Source of the DNA: Daucus carota subsp. sativus
Lineage: Eukaryota > Streptophyta > Magnoliopsida > Apiales > Apiaceae
Assembly: GCF_001625215.2 (NCBI RefSeq)
Contig: NC_030387.2
Span: 38,401,606 to 38,465,605, forward strand
Length of the DNA stretch: 64,000 nt
Direction: 5' to 3'
The position numbers and the translations under genes are program-made. Below are positions 9,754 to 20,400 of the stretch, piece after piece. Numbering within the stretch: the first letter of the stretch is position 1; each line of letters begins with the position of its first letter. The notes beneath the pieces were generated by a model. That model did no database searches. It saw only the letters and a program-made list of their open reading frames with translations, and was not told the DNA's origin.

Positions 9754-11702
9754 TCATCAATATACTTATATAAAGGAGAAGCGAGGGGCGTGTAGGTGGC
9801 GCTTCTCACATCGCTCCGTTCTATTTTTCTAATTTTCTGAAATTTTTGGATAAAAAATATCAATAATTAGAGCTACTTTTTTTAGTTTCAGATATATTAG
9901 AAGCAAGTTCAAGAATCTGATTTTATTTCAGATTATTTATGGAATATAGTAGCTTGAAAGTTTTAATCTGATTTTGTTTCTATATAACTGAAATTTTTGG
10001 ATAAAAAATATCAAAAATTAGAACTACTTTTTTTAGTTTCGGATATATTAGAAGCAAGTTTCAGGATCTGATTTTGTTTCAGATTATTTATGGAACATAG
10101 TAGCTTGAAAGTTTTAATCTGATTTTGTTTCTGTATAAAGGAGAAGCGAGGGGCGTGTAGGTGGCGCCTCTCACATCGCTCTGTTCTATTTTTCTAATTT
10201 TCTGAAATTTTCGCAAGTTTCAGAATTTGATTTTGTTTCAGATTATTTATGGAATATAGCAGCTTGAAAGTTTTAATCTGATTTTGTTTCGGGTTATTTA
10301 ATTATGGAAAAGAGTAACACACAAGTTTTTCTACACTTATAAATACCCATGTAGGTTGTAGCCTTGTAGGGTTTTGGATCATCTAAACACAACCTACTCT
10401 CTCTCTATACCACAACCCTACCTCTTTCTGGTGATAATTTTCTTGCTCGATTTCCAACTCGGTGGTGCCGTTCTTCTACAATGATAAGTGAATGCTGTTT
10501 ATACAGTATTAAATGTTTGGGTTAATTATCAAGTTGGTCACTGAAGTGGGCTTAATGTATCAAATTGGTCACTGAACTCAAAACGGTATCAAGATGGTCA
10601 CTGAAGTGGCCATAAATATCAAACAAGTCACTTGAAATATAAGTTCAAGCACTAAAAATATTATTTATAAAGTTTTACACATTATTTTTGAATGTTACCA
10701 AAACCAAGGAAAAGGTTATGACTTCTAATATTTATGATAATATATTTAGATTTTATCAAGTTTATTTATTGTTTATATTTTATCATATAGTTTTTTTTTG
10801 TTTTAATTAAAAATAAATATTAAATAAACTTGATAAAATCTAAATATATTATCATAAATATTAGAAGTCATAACCTTTTCCTTGGTTTTGGTAACATTCA
10901 AAAATAATGTGTAAAACTTTATAAATAATATTTTTAGTGCTTGAACTTATATTTCAAGTGACTTGTTTGATATTTATGGCCACTTCAGTGAACATCTTGA
11001 TACCGTTTTGAGTTCAGTGACCAATTTGATACATTAAGCCCACTTCAGTGACCAACTAGATAATTAACCCTTAAATGTTTATACGAAATAAATGTTGTTT
11101 CAAGGAAAAGTAGTTATAGATCATTATGTGGGAATCGACAAATTCAAACACGAGAGAAAAATATAGTCTTGACATGATATTGATGGATGATATCAATAAA
11201 TTAACTATTAGTGATGTATGTTTGTTGGTTATTCTTTTATAATATTTTCTATTGTTCATCGGACATGTTTGTTGTTGTTAATTTTTTATATGATTTACAT
11301 TGTACACGGAAAAATATTATTCATCATTATCTGTTTTCTCCGTTCAAGCAACTTTTAAGTGAAGACTGTTCATACAGTATTATTGTTACAAGTAAGGGTA
11401 GTTATAGACTGTTATCTCACGGATTTAAGTTAAATGTTTTTGTGCACAATCAATCGAAAAAAAATTGGAGGAAGGTGACAATGTAAAACATGATTACCTT
11501 TTTAAAAAAACACAAATAAAATTAAGATTCGTCGTGCTTTAAATTGTTAATTACGTGTAGAAATTTATTTTCATTTTTTTTTACCATGAATTATAGTCCA
11601 ATTTTAATATTTTATATATTAGTATTAGCATTTTACAAATATTAATATTGAATCATTAATATACTTTTTATAGGCCGCCGCAACGCGCGGTTTCTCAACT
11701 AG
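9754..11702 (+). mobile_element. Non-autonomous Helitron
   Basis: The 5' end begins TCATCAATATACTTATATAA, a Helitron-like TC start. The 3' end has a GC-rich hairpin (CCGC-cgcaacgc-GCGG, 11675-11690), then TTTCTCAACTAG, the CTAG terminus. Insertion is between A (9753) and T (11703) without target duplication, as expected for rolling-circle elements. No Rep/helicase ORF is present. Inside are about 2.5 tandem copies of a module of about 180 bp (9840-10300), a second copy of the AGAAGCGAGGGGCGTGTAGG block near 10141, a TATA-like/leader-like stretch at about 10330-10500, and the foldback element at 10519-11070. Confidence 0.82.
10519..11070. mobile_element. 552-bp foldback (MULE-like) element inside the Helitron
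   Basis: The whole element is a near-perfect palindrome. Its arms are about 250 bp (start GGGTTAATTATCAAGTTGGT, end the inverse with few mismatches) around a short AT-rich centre near 10790. It is flanked by a perfect 10-bp direct repeat TTAAATGTTT (10509-10518 and 11071-11080), in the range of Mutator-like target duplications. It is non-coding. Confidence 0.8.
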
Positions 11703-12207
11703 TTGATGTCAATAGCGATTCCCGGCTGCTGAACAGTTTTTAGTTTTTAAGTTGTAGCAGTTCCAGTAAAGAACATGGGGAGTGCTGATACCACCCACCC
11801 TCACCTACAATAAAACTTGTATTCTTTTTGCTTTAAAATTAACAAGTGTAACTGATCAGTTGGCAACTTACCACAACAAACAATCTAACTTTTGTTTTGG
11901 TTGCAGTGTAATTCATCTTGATTTTACTGCATGTAAATATATTTTTAAATTTGTTACACAAATTTCTTACATGTGATCAGAAAAAGGCCAAAATCAAAGT
12001 TAGCTCCAGTAGGTTAGACTCAGTGGCAGTTGGTTTATCAAACTCTCTGTCTCTTTTTGAGCAATCTCTCATGTTGATCAAGTCCCAACCTCCTCAACAT
12101 AACATTCACATTTTCTACATGCTTTAAATCCAGCCTTGAATTAGTAACATTCCATATTCAGTTCCTCTATTGGCTAAGCATTTTCGGGTTTTATTAGCAA
12201 TTTGAGC

Positions 12208-13779
12208 ATGACTTTGATGGTAAAGCTTGCATTTGTTGTGACTTTGTTAGTGATTAGCATTGATGGTTACAATTGCAAAGTTGTGCAGTTCATCTTTGGG
12301 GACTCGTTGTCAGATGTCGGTAACAATGACAGACTCTCCAGGAGCCTAGCGAAGGCTAACCTCCCCTGGTATGGCATTGATTTTGGAAATGGCACGCCTA
12401 ATGGCAGGTTCACTAATGGTCGAACTGTCTCTGATATTATAGGTATGCAATGCACTTGTCCATATTACATAATACATTTATTTTGGTGAAAAGACGTATT
12501 ACAGGACACACTGGCCTGCCTAGGATTTTCGTAGGAACATAATACATTTATTTTGTAACATTGTGGTTTACATTCAGTTGGTTCTGAATGCAGGGGATAA
12601 GATGGGGCTTCCTAGGCCACCGGCTTTTCTTGATCCGTCTTTAACAGAAGACGTGATCCTGGAAAACGGTGTGAATTTTGCCTCTGGAGGTGGGGGAATC
12701 CTGAATGAAACCGGTGGTTTATTTGTAAGTTGTTAAAAACAAGATATTTGACTGATATTTCTAAACCGGAGATAAAGAGCCGAATATAGGTAACACAAAA
12801 TTAATGCAGATACAAAGGTTCTCACTCTACAAGCAAATCGAGCTGTTTCAAGGAACACAGGAATTAATGAAAGCCAAATTGGGGACAGCAGCAGCAGAGA
12901 AATTCTTCCAGGAATCGCAATATGTGGTAGCTCTGGGAAGCAACGACTTTATCAATAACTACTTGATGCCTATTTACCGCGATTCATGGACATACAACGA
13001 TGAAGGCTTCATCGATTATTTAATGGAGACGCTTGGAGCACAGCTAAAGGTAAGCTCAATCTTAAAAACCATATGTTTGTTACACTATAAGTTGAAGCAA
13101 ATATAAACTTTACAATTTCCATGAATCAAGGTCTTGCATACGCTGGGGGCACGACAGCTGATGGTATTCGGATTAGGACCTATGGGCTGCATTCCGCTTC
13201 AGAGAGTTCTGAGTATATCTGGTAACGGTGAATGCCAAGAGAAAACCAATAACTTGGCTCTTGCTTTCAACAAGGCTGCAAGCAATCTTCTCGAAAATTT
13301 GTCAAAAAGCCTCCCAAATGCAACCTACAGATTTGGAGACGGTTATGATGTTGTCAACAATGTCATAAAAAATCCTAAAAAATACGGTGTGTCAACTTCT
13401 CAACACAAAAAAAAGCTTTAGTTGCACATATTCTTCAAAAGACGTATTACAGGACACCCTGGTCTGCCTAGGATTTAGTTGCACATATTCATTGTCTAAA
13501 GACTAAATAGTATTCCTTGCATTTTCTCGTATTGTAGGATTCGACAACTCTGATTCACCATGCTGCTCATTCGGACGAATTAGGCCAGCCCTGACCTGCG
13601 TTCCTGCGTCGACATTGTGCAAAGACAGAAGCAAGTATCTGTTCTGGGACGAGTACCACCCGTCAGACAGCGCTAATGAGCTCATTGCTGATGAGATCAT
13701 TAAAAAGCTTGGGTTTAAACGGGTTAATGAGAACAATGGTCCGTCTCCAGCACCAGCTGATGCTCCATCTACCACCTGA
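12208..13779 (+). CDS. GDSL esterase/lipase (SGNH hydrolase), secreted
   Basis: Five exons with GT-AG borders and consistent phases: 12208-12442, 12594-12724, 12810-13049, 13131-13386 and 13538-13779. The product is 367 residues, normal for plant GDSL lipases. A signal peptide covers about residues 1-20. Block I FIFGDSLSDVGNN carries the catalytic Ser33, block II is NFASGGGGILNETG, block III is ALGSNDFINNY, and block V WDEYHPS supplies Asp325 and His328. GLGPMGCIP is also characteristic. The enzyme should hydrolyse acyl or acetyl esters in the wall or apoplast; the substrate cannot be told from sequence. The C-terminus ends in a short proline/alanine-rich tail. A TTG six bases upstream is not the start; ATG 12208 is. 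Introns 1 and 4 carry related small inserts. Confidence 0.93.
12467..12555 (+). repeat. Small insert with 19-bp flanking duplication in GDSL intron 1
   Basis: A 51-bp segment (12486-12536) containing AAAAGACGTATTACAGGACA and CTGCCTAGGATTTT sits between two perfect copies of ACATAATACATTTATTTTG (12467-12485 and 12537-12555). Confidence 0.8.
13417..13490 (+). repeat. Related small insert with 17-bp flanking duplication in GDSL intron 4
   Basis: A 40-bp segment (13434-13473), almost identical to the core of the intron 1 insert, sits between two perfect copies of TTTAGTTGCACATATTC (13417-13433 and 13474-13490). Confidence 0.8.
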
Positions 13780-15003
13780 GAATTTTTGTCCACAATTTAC
13801 GTTTCGACTTCAATGTTTACCTTGTGTGCAAGGAGGGAAGTGGCATGATTTTGTGTGTGTGAATAAGGATTGATTTGTAATGAATTTGGCTTGGCTCACA
13901 ACTTGCATTAAATATTAATCTTACTCTTTTAGAGGCGACAAGTATTAACATACAACATCGCGCATTTTTTTCAAAAAAAACATCGCGCATCTTACATCTT
14001 TTTAACGCGACTATAAATTATTTTTTCTGTTTTTTAATCTTAGGACAAAAATATATCAGTAAAAATTACAAGAAGTCCACCATTTCTAAGAAATAGAAAT
14101 TAACTAAAAATGGACCTCTATTAAGAACTAACCAATTGAAAAATCAATCGGATTTATAATTCCTCTCATTTCTTTACAATTTTTTTATGTTTCCTCTCAT
14201 TTCTTTATATATCTTTTTAAAACGAATATAAATATAATTTCATAACTTGTTTAACCTTTTTTATAAAATTTTAGATTGTAAATTTTTATTCAATAGAAAA
14301 AAAAAGTTCAAACTAATTTATCAGAATATTAAAATTCATCAAAGTTAAATTCAATTTGAAGTTGAGAAAACGTGGAATATATATAATTTAAAAAGTCAAA
14401 AATATAAAAAATTTGTACTAAGCTTCAAAGATGGGGCAGGGATCAGATTGGTTCAATATGAGAGTGCCTATATTGTCGTAACAGGCTTTGGGCTAAGCAC
14501 CCATAATGCAAAATATGCACTATTCTGACCACTCATCACATCCCAATATCTGCCTGAAGGATCATGCTTTTCACCCAAGCCCAAGTCACCCTTTAATATT
14601 GTAGCGCTCTCTCATTTCCACTAATCTTCTCGATGTGGGATATAAACATCTACTCTTTTACACTCAAATTCACAACATTAGACCCTGCAAAAATTTGTCT
14701 TCTGTTACAAAACCACAAGTCAAACGGCTAACAAGTTTAACTTGTAAAGACCCGAGCCAAATCAAATCAAACCAAACATACCCGATATATCCTGCTTAGA
14801 CGAGTGACACAAAAGAAAATGACTAAATATATAGATATCGATTATCCACGGGGTCTCATCATTATCATACAATCTAAACGCTTCCTGATTTTGCCCAGAC
14901 GTCAAGGTCTGATCTAAATGTTCTAGCAGGCATTACAATGAATTTTGATTATAGCTACCAGTACACATATTTTGCTACACACTAGTGCTTCATCACAAGA
15001 CAT
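13780..15003. other. Intergenic region between GDSL and PSY-like genes
   Basis: AT-rich with no ORF of note. It contains the downstream flank of the GDSL gene and that of the minus-strand peptide gene. A less AT-rich stretch at about 14430-14690 (with GATGTGGGATATAAAC) looks like an old repeat but could not be classified. Confidence 0.35.
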
Positions 15004-15473
15004 TCAACACTCGATGCAGCCTCCTCTTCTCGGGGTATGCCTGTTGTTAGCTCCGGATCCTGGATAGTCGTTGAGCTCGATGTTCATTCTTCCAATTACA
15101 CCTCTTTTTTCTCCTTTGTGTACCTGGTTATCATCAAACAGATGATTTCATCAATATCAGAACGTGTCATGAGTCGGAAAATAACTAAATAAGGTGTGTA
15201 ATGTACCTGATTATCCTCCGAAACAACATGGCCAAGGTCGTGCATAAGACTTCGCGTTCCTGAACACCAAAAATAGAAAAATTAAAGCACTGATCATCAT
15301 GATCAAGAAAATTAACAAGACCGAAAGATGTCAGAACAGTAATTCAAGTAATTACTTGTGACAGGAACAGCATTCAAGCTGAGAAGCTGAGAAAATGCTA
15401 GTAGCACCACCAAAAGCCGAAGAAATCCGCCTCCCATTCTTGTAGCAAACACAGTTTCCTTCATCTGTGACAT
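15004..15473 (-). CDS. PSY-like secreted sulfated-peptide precursor
   Basis: Three minus-strand exons, 15473-15356, 15259-15207 and 15123-15004, with GT-AG borders, give 96 residues. A hydrophobic signal peptide (GGGFLRLLVVLLAFSQLLSL) is followed by a charged variable region. The C-terminal conserved box is MNIELNDYPGSGANNRHTP, then RRGGCIEC. Plant PSY peptide precursors share a DY sulfation site followed by a G/S-x-x-AN-x-(K/R)H-x-P box, so the mature peptide is probably cut from around the DY. PSY peptides act as apoplastic growth/stress signals through receptor kinases. The start may instead be ATG 15464 or 15434, since the TATA box at about 15507-15514 leaves a very short leader for ATG 15473. 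Family assignment is by motif recognition. Confidence 0.75.
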
Positions 15474-15506
15474 TTGCTTAAAGCCAAGTAGCCAACTAGT
15501 GATCCA

Positions 15507-15514
15507 CTTATATA
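15507..15514 (-). promoter_or_regulatory. TATA box of the PSY-like gene
   Basis: TATATAAG on the minus strand, about 35-45 bases before the first candidate ATG codons (15473, 15464). Confidence 0.55.
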
Positions 15515-15545
15515 CAGATGCATGCATTTGTTAACAATGTGATCA

Positions 15546-16260
15546 CCTAAAGTCAAAAGGGATTAACAAATTTCGGTGCAATTTACGGAATTAAGTGGAA
15601 GACATAATGATGGCTTAAATTAAGTCAATTTGAGAGCAAAAAGATGAACACTATCTTTAAGTGGAAGATGACAGGGGAATGAGGAGTGCAGTTTATACAT
15701 AAAAGTCAAGTATAGAGTATTACAGTGGGAACTTTAATCTCCAAAATAAGTGAATTAAACCTAAATAATCATCTTAGAAAAGCTTGATTGTAGTATAATG
15801 CACTTAGTTGCTACTTTACCAGCAAATTAATGGAATGGTAACAGATTAAAGTCTTGTTGACATACAGGAAATCTGCAATCTTCTTAATGGCTTGGCCTTG
15901 AAAACTCCAACACTAGCTAATATCTGATAGTGCTTAGTGACCTAGGACTCCAATTTCATGTTATAAATGCCTAGCTAGCTGATTACTTGGTTCATACTCA
16001 TTCAACTATGAGAATAGATTATACTAAACGAGGTAGGAGTTGTTAACTTTGGGCTTCTACTGCACTACTAACACATTAAGATTGTCAGGGCAGTTTTCTG
16101 GAGTGAAGGAACACCAAAACACCTCAGTCATCGAGGGATGATCCTGAATATAGGTGAACAACACTTGTGTCTAGGGTGTCCAAAAATTTAGGATCACGAA
16201 AGAGTACTTATTTTGGTGTTTTTTTTTAGAAAAGGTAATGGTCCACAACAATCTATTACA
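15546..16260. other. Upstream region of the PSY-like gene
   Basis: No ORF or repeat recognised. Moderately AT-rich, unique-looking sequence that probably holds the PSY-like gene's promoter. Confidence 0.3.
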
Positions 16261-16527
16261 AGAGCATCTCCAACATTTAAGACATTTTGCTTCAATGTTA
16301 TTGACTATATTGGCTGACTATAATTTAAAAATAGCATTTTATTACAAATTTCTTACAAAACTGTAGAGGTTCGACAAATTTAGCCATCCATAGGAGGTTG
16401 GCTAAAATTATATACAACAGTTAGGTATGGCTGGAGTTGAGTTTATCGAGCTGTTGGCTAAATTTTTTTATTTTTAGTATGCGAGCTCACCTTTTAGCTA
16501 AGGGATTTCAAAGGTTGGAGATACTCT
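16261..16527. mobile_element. MITE with GAGCATCTCCAAC ends
   Basis: AGAGCATCTCCAACATTTAA at the left and an inverted AAAGGTTGGAGATACTCT at the right enclose about 267 bp of non-coding AT-rich DNA. Such ends are widespread in plant Harbinger-like or related MITEs. No clean target duplication was seen. Confidence 0.6.
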
Positions 16528-17057
16528 AAGCAGCATACATTCATCGGAAAAACCACCCAATGATAACAATAATGAGTGATTTTTCTACTGAAAGATTTAA
16601 TAGTTATGTGCATTTTTATTAGAAATCTTGAGTTAGTGTCATCCGGCGGAAAAAACCGCTGATAATATGTTACATTATACGTATGTCAGGAACTCACACC
16701 CTTTCAAAAAACATGTACTTATTTCTGATAGTTAAGCTCAACCAGAAGTTAGAACATGTGGGTTTCAACATTATTTAAATGTCATTTTGGAACTCAATCT
16801 CAAGGGAGTCCTACTCCTTGTTCCAAAAAGTTATGGCTAGACTGTATTTTTTCCTCAATGTGAGGTTTCTAGCACAAATTTAATCAACAAAACTAATAAC
16901 GAGATAGGATGAGATATTATGATGCAGAGTCTACATAAACTGAAGTCCCACATTATCAGAGTAATGAAAACACCGTGATTATATAATAGGACATACGGCT
17001 TCTCGTAAATCGTAGATGTAGTGCAATTTTAAAATCGGGGATGTCATAAAATTTTAA
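16528..17057. other. Non-coding stretch upstream of the LINE
   Basis: No gene. It may include decayed repeat pieces and the 5' boundary of the LINE, which I could not place. Confidence 0.3.
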
Positions 17058-17128
17058 ATGTTTTCTGATAATTTTTTCTGGTCTGGTATTCTTTTTCTAA
17101 TAGGTCCTGCTATAGTGATGATTCCTAA

Positions 17129-17488
17129 CAGTTTTCGGAGGAGTCTATCCCGAAATCTAAGCAGGCAGGTAGTGCGGCAGGGAATGAGCGGGATTGTAAT
17201 GCTGATTTGGCGGATGTTTCGGGTGATACAGTTGGCAATATTTCAAATTCAAATGTCGAAGGGGGGAATGTGAATTCTTTTAATAATTATGGGCCGGAGG
17301 AAGATGAATTAGATGGGCTCAATCTGGAAGAGAGGAAAAGGCGTAGAAGCGAGGCCCATGGGTTTATTTCCACTGGGTTTAACAAGGAGACTGTTCCAAT
17401 GGAGTCTGTGCTTTCTAATGTTGATTGTACAGAGTCCCACACTCAATTTTTGGCTCAGCTTGCACAGCAAGCTAGCCAGCAGCAATGA
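17129..17488 (+). pseudogene. LINE ORF1, C-terminal remnant
   Basis: The frame is open from just after a TAA at 17126 to the TGA at 17486-17488. It encodes a serine/asparagine-rich, acidic tail (GPEEDELDGLNLEERKRRR, then AQLAQQASQQQ). Plant LINE ORF1 proteins are RNA-binding and normally carry a zinc knuckle upstream, which is missing here. The stop overlaps the ORF2 start as ATGA, an arrangement suited to termination-reinitiation. Confidence 0.6.
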
Positions 17489-20400
17489 ATTGGTTAAGCT
17501 GGAACTGTCGGGGGCTTGGGAACTCCTGTACAGTTCGTGTTCTTGACGATCTCATCAAGGATCGTAATCCCGCTTTTTTGTTTTTAATTGAAACTTTTTC
17601 TTCAGCCGGTAGGATGGAGGAGCTTCGAATAAAATTAGGTTTTGATAATTGCTTCGCTGTTGATTGTGTTGGGCACAGTGGAGGTTTAGCTATTCTTTGG
17701 AAGAATAAAGTGCAGTGTAGGGTTTCAGGGTATTCTAGGCACCATATTGACGTGGTGTTGTCGGAAAATAATGTAGATTCTTGGCGCCTCTCGTGTTACT
17801 ATGGCTTTCCGGATCGTAGTAGAAGGAAAGATGCTTGGGACTTTATTCGCAGATTAGCAAGTCTGTCTGCGCTTCCCTGGTGCATATGGGGAGACTTCAA
17901 TGACTTATTGTACGTTGATGACAAAAAAGGTAATGTGCCTCACCCTCCAGGTCTCCTTGAAGGGTTTAGAAGAGTGATTGAAGACTGTCATCTCACAGAA
18001 TTAGACCTGAAAGGTGGCAAATTCACGTGGGAGAGAGGAAGAGGTACCTCTGGTTGGGTTCGAGAACGTTTGGACAGAGCTTTTGCTACAGCTCAATGGT
18101 GGTCTAAATTTCCTTTATGTAACCTTAATGTTATTCATACTTCCAGATCAGATCATGACCCCATACAACTAGATTTATTGCGTATCTCAAGGTCTAAAAA
18201 AGAGTTCAGATTTAGATTTGAGAATACTTGGCTTCGTGAGCCTTCGTTCATCAAAGATGTCTCTGAAAACTGGGGAGGTTTACCAGCCATTCACTTCCTA
18301 CCTAAGCTTATGTCTATTTCCTCGTTTATGGCCAGATGGGGGAGGACTTTTTTTCATAAGTTTCGAGAAAAGGTGAAGCAACAAAAAGTTGTTATAGAAA
18401 GACTTTTTGATCGTGACGACGCAGATGGGGTGAAGGAATACTTGACGGAGAAAAGCAAGCTGAATGATCTTCTCTTACACGAAGAACTATATTGGAAGCA
18501 AAGGGCAAAAATTTTCTGGCTTGCGGAGGGTGATGAGAATACTAAATTTTTCCATGCTAATGCTTCAGCTAGGAAAAGAAGTAATAAGGTCTCGTATCTT
18601 ATCAATGATCAGGGAGTTCGAGTGGATGATCATGAGGGTATGTGTGACATTGTCAGCAGTTACTTCACCGGGGTATTTGCAGGAGAAATCGGTGATGATT
18701 GTACTGATAATGTTACTAGTCCTCGCACTATCACTGCGACTCAAAATGCGAAGCTGACTGAGCAAGTCACGTATGAGGAGTTTACCGAAGCCATAAAGCA
18801 AATGCACCCCGACAAAGCATCGGGCCCAGATGGTCTTAATCCGGCTTTCTTTCAGACTTTTTGGTCTATCTTGGGTCGTGAAGTTTTTAATTGTTGTAAA
18901 GACTGGCTAGAGGTGAATTCTTTTCCAAGCGAGTTGAATAACACGAATGTGGTTCTTATTCCGAAAAAAGAAAATGCGAGTGCTATGAAAGATCTGAGGC
19001 CTATAGCCTTGTGCAATGTGCTTTACAAGATTTTAGCTAAAGTCTTGGCTAATCGCTTAAAAGAAGTCCTTCCTTCAGTCATCTCAGAGAATCAGTCAGC
19101 ATTTGTGGCAAACAGAAGCATCACGGATAACGTTTTGGTTGCTTTCGAACTTATTCACCATATGAAGAGGAAGAACCGTGGTAATGAAGGAGAGATTGCC
19201 CTCAAACTCGATATCAGCAAAGCTTATGATAGGGTCAGTTGGGCTTTTTTGCGAAACCGTATGCGAGCTGTAGGTTTCTGTGAAAAGTGGATTGGTTGGA
19301 TGATGTTATGCGTGCAAACTGTATCGTATAACTTCTGTTTTAATGGAACTGTGCTTGGACCAGTGATTCCTAAGCGCGGCTTGAGACAAGGGGACCCTCT
19401 TTCCCCTTATCTCTTTCTTCTATGTGTGGAAAGTCTTTCTAATATGCTGGATCAAGCTTCTTTAGATGGTCTTATTAGTGGATGTAAGGTCAGCCACTCA
19501 GCACCTGTTATCTCGCACCTCCTCTTTGCAGATGACTCTTTTCTATTTTTTAAAGCTTCGATGGAGGAAGTAAGGACAATTAAAGGTCTATTAAACGAGT
19601 ATGAAAAGTTGTCGGGCCAAGCTGTGAACTATCAGAAATCAGGGGTCTTTTTCAGTGCCAATGTCGGCAGAAGTCTGCAACAGGATCTTTGTGATGTGTT
19701 GGGAGTACATAATGGCATTACAGATAGCAACTACCTAGGGCTTCCATCTTTGGTGGGGAGATCGAAGAAGAGAGTGTTTGGTTTTCTGAAGGAAAGAGCT
19801 AGCAAGAGAATTCAAAGTTGGCATGGGAAACCTATTTCTCGAGCAGGTAAGACCATCCTAATTCGCAATGTTGCTCAATCAATTCCGTCTTACTGCATGT
19901 CCTGCTTTTTGCTTCCTAAAACCATGTGTCAGGAGTTGGAAAGAATGTATAATAATTATTGGTGGAGCTCTGGTACAGGAGGGAGGAGAGGGATTAATTG
20001 GCTGTCGTGGAACAATGTTAGTATGTCTAAGCGACAAGGAGGGTTAGGTTTTCGAAACCTACATGGTTTTAACATTGCTTTGTTAGGCAAACATGTGTGG
20101 AACTTCCTGCAGAATCCGAATGCTCTTGTTTCTCGCTTGTACAAGGCAAGATACTTTCCATGTTCTAATGTTTTGAAGGCCAAGAAAGGCCAAGACCCCA
20201 GCTTTATTTGGTCAGGTTTATGGTCTGCTAAGGAGGCATTATATTCGGGATTCAGGTGGATAGTAGGAGATGGTAATGATATTGTGGCAGTTAAAGATGC
20301 TTGGCTGAGGAGGAAAACAGATTTTCGGGTGGAGAATAGTCATGTGTATGAAGGGCGGAGTGAGTTAGTTTCAAGTCTTTTCTATCCCAACTCTAAACTG

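Larger units (their letters stand above)
9640..11745 (+). repeat. tRNA-like repeat family, copy 3, split by a Helitron
   Basis: The 5' part (AT-rich leader, then TCCGCAGTAACAATGTCAA) ends at 9753. The 3' part (TTGATGTCAATAGCGATTCC, then CGGCTGCTGAA) resumes at 11703. Removing 9754-11702 gives a sequence that aligns with copy 2 (AATTGAGGATAGCG region), so the Helitron entered an existing repeat. Confidence 0.6.

Noticed and set aside
11211..12127. Short plus-strand ORFs before the GDSL gene
   Set aside because: AT-driven open frames within the Helitron and promoter region with no domain or start context.
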